Shown one piece after another: positions 39,841 to 40,652 of a stretch of DNA of 40,652 nt (the stretch's first letter is position 1; each line of letters starts with the position of its first letter). The notes below the pieces were generated by a model. It did no database searches. It worked only from the letters and a program-made list of their open reading frames with translations, and was not told where the DNA came from. The stretch comes from Paenibacillus daejeonensis DSM 15491 (GTDB lineage: Bacteria > Bacillota > Bacilli > Paenibacillales > Paenibacillaceae): positions 1 to 40,652 of the forward strand of contig NZ_KB899683.1 of the NCBI RefSeq assembly GCF_000378385.1, written 5' to 3'. The position numbers and the translations under genes were made by a program.

Positions 39841-40098
39841 TCAGGACTCAGCGGCTGCCCTAGCAAGCTGCCGGATCGCATCGCGGCTGTACATCTTGCC
39901 ACCAAAGCTGACCAGGTCCTCCAGGCTTCCGGTGATGACGCAGCCGGGCTGATACTTCTTAAGGATGATTCTCTGATCCCCATCGACAAAAAACTCAATC
40001 GGGTCTCCTTCAGCAATGTTAAAAGAACGACGAATCTCTTTCGGGATGACCACACGACCCAGCTCATCGATTTTGCGAACTATACCAGTTGCTTTCAT
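39841..40098 (-). CDS. AbrB/SpoVT-like transcription regulator
   Basis: 85 residues from the ATG with GGGAG 8 nt upstream; an upstream in-frame ATG at 40152 overlaps the promoter element. N-terminal swapped-hairpin domain MKATGIVRKIDELGRVVIPK, RRSFNIAEGDPIEFF; C-terminal helical tail. Dimeric DNA-binding regulator, probably of early genes. The stop codon is directly followed by the hammerhead ribozyme, so its mRNA would end in a cyclic phosphate after self-cleavage. Confidence 0.9.
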   Translation of the reverse strand: MKATGIVRKIDELGRVVIPKEIRRSFNIAEGDPIEFFVDGDQRIILKKYQPGCVITGSLEDLVSFGGKMYSRDAIRQLARAAAES

Positions 40099-40111
40099 AT
40101 TCAGTTCTCCC

Positions 40112-40146
40112 TTGTGCTCCCCCACGCCGCGTGGTATCATAGGAGC
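40112..40146. promoter_or_regulatory. Repeated promoter/operator element, copy 2
   Basis: Plus strand: TTGTGC (40112-40117), 17-bp spacer, TATCAT (40135-40140) with extended TGG, then AGGAGCA as in copy 1. Minus strand: TATGAT (40141-40136) is a good -10 for the AbrB-like gene, start about 30 nt upstream of its ATG. A dyad CCACG-ccg-CGTGG overlaps. Confidence 0.5.
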
Positions 40147-40171
40147 AATCAAATTTTGTAAGTCCTTGATT

Positions 40172-40197
40172 TAGCCGTCCTAGCCGACGGCTATTTT
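40172..40197 (+). terminator. Plus-directed hairpin behind element copy 2
   Basis: TAGCCGTC (40172-40179) with GACGGCTA (40186-40193) then TTTT. The stem overlaps the 3' end of the minus-strand gene 40180-40494. U-run short, so termination is uncertain. Confidence 0.45.
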
Positions 40198-40494
40198 GCT
40201 GTCTGCGGAAGCATGTGCATCCGCGATCTCACGCTCGATCTCTGCCACCAACGTTCTCAGTTCCTGCTGCGCATCCTTATCGCCAAGCCTGGCCGCGCTC
40301 CGGTAAAGAGCCGTCAGCTCGCCGATCCGCTGGCGTGCTGCCTCAAAATCATAGTGTTTGTTGCCCATGTGCGGCTGCCAAGTGCCAGCCTGCTCCATCT
40401 CTACGAATTGGCCGAATGTCAACCGATAGCAAGCACCCACGCGATGAGTGACAAAGTAATCTCCTAGCCTGTCCAGCACCCGATCATCTATCAT
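40180..40494 (-). CDS. Early phage protein, unknown
   Basis: 104 residues from the ATG (MIDDRVLDRLGDYFVTHRVG), starting 2 nt after the preceding stop; a GTG three codons earlier is an alternative. N-terminal half has GACYRLTFGQFVEMEQAGTW, the C-terminal half is helical and charged. No family recognised. Confidence 0.65.
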   Translation of the reverse strand: MIDDRVLDRLGDYFVTHRVGACYRLTFGQFVEMEQAGTWQPHMGNKHYDFEAARQRIGELTALYRSAARLGDKDAQQELRTLVAEIEREIADAHASADSKIAVG

Positions 40495-40496
40495 AG

Positions 40497-40652
40497 CTAC
40501 CACACTGAATGCTGATGCTGGTTAAGTACGTGCAGCTCAATCATCATGGCCATGGCCGGGCGGTGCTCGTATCGCCTGAGCTCCGGCATCACTGCCGCCC
40601 GCCCCCGCTCCGTCAGCTGATATCCGTTATCCGTCAGCTCGACCTTGCCCTC
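40497..40652 (-). CDS. C-terminal end of an early phage gene (5' part off window)
   Basis: 51 codons are visible before TAG: EGKVELTDNGYQLTERGRAA, then RPAMAMMIELHVLNQHQ. The VELTDNGYQLTERGRA phrase recalls the VKLTDAGIEILRQQ of the first late gene (15489-16103), suggesting a common winged-helix-like element. The start lies outside. Confidence 0.6.
   Translation of the reverse strand, partial: EGKVELTDNGYQLTERGRAAVMPELRRYEHRPAMAMMIELHVLNQHQHSVW

Overview
The window is the genome (or integrated prophage) of a contractile-tailed phage of a Bacillota host. I infer a Paenibacillaceae-like host, with moderate confidence, from strong Shine-Dalgarno sites, frequent GTG/TTG starts, a moderately GC-rich backbone, and AbrB-, ArpU- and G39P-type genes. 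No integrase, lysin or host flank is visible. Almost all phage genes are on the minus strand, so the logical order runs from the right end to the left end.

Right end to about 26.2 kb is the early and replication region, packed into operons with 1-14 nt overlaps: an AbrB-like regulator, small unknown genes, a Rad50/SbcC-like ATPase, RecT, an MBL-fold hydrolase, a DEDDh exonuclease, an O-like initiator carrying five iterons inside its own gene (probable origin, about 32.81-32.97 kb), a G39P-like helicase loader, DnaB, a RuvC-like resolvase, two DNA-binding/coiled-coil proteins and an HNH nuclease.

26.1-16.2 kb is the accessory and control region. It holds an ArpU-type late regulator, a decayed second copy of it, a ParB-like protein coupled to an orphan C5 methyltransferase, a truncated second small-terminase-like gene, and AT-rich passenger genes on both strands: a secreted metzincin protease with a partner, a Schlafen/AlbA_2 protein behind three small ORFs (two of them membrane peptides), a YfbU-family protein, a 3D-like secreted protein and membrane proteins.

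16.1-0 kb is the late operon. A minus-strand promoter at about 16.35 kb precedes a 240-nt leader with direct repeats and an intrinsic terminator, then one unknown gene, then a lambda-type packaging/head module (Nu1-like, GpA terminase, gpW-like, portal, ClpP-type protease, gpD, gpE, joining proteins, gpZ) joined to a P2-type contractile tail (sheath, tube, E/E' chaperone with a -1 frameshift, tape measure, LysM/gpX, partial gpD hub).

The most unusual signals are RNA. A complete hammerhead ribozyme core (type I) begins at the base after the AbrB-like stop codon (39840-39790, minus). It would release a highly structured RNA of about 255 nt with three T-loop-like hairpins, a closing stem and a 7-bp pseudoknot. 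A second compact RNA candidate (about 104 nt, plus strand, 18078-18181) has a promoter, a 10-bp closing helix, a GCAA-capped stem and a terminator. Three further loci share the layout 'plus-strand -10 element followed by a hairpin with U-run', always just upstream of a minus-strand gene.
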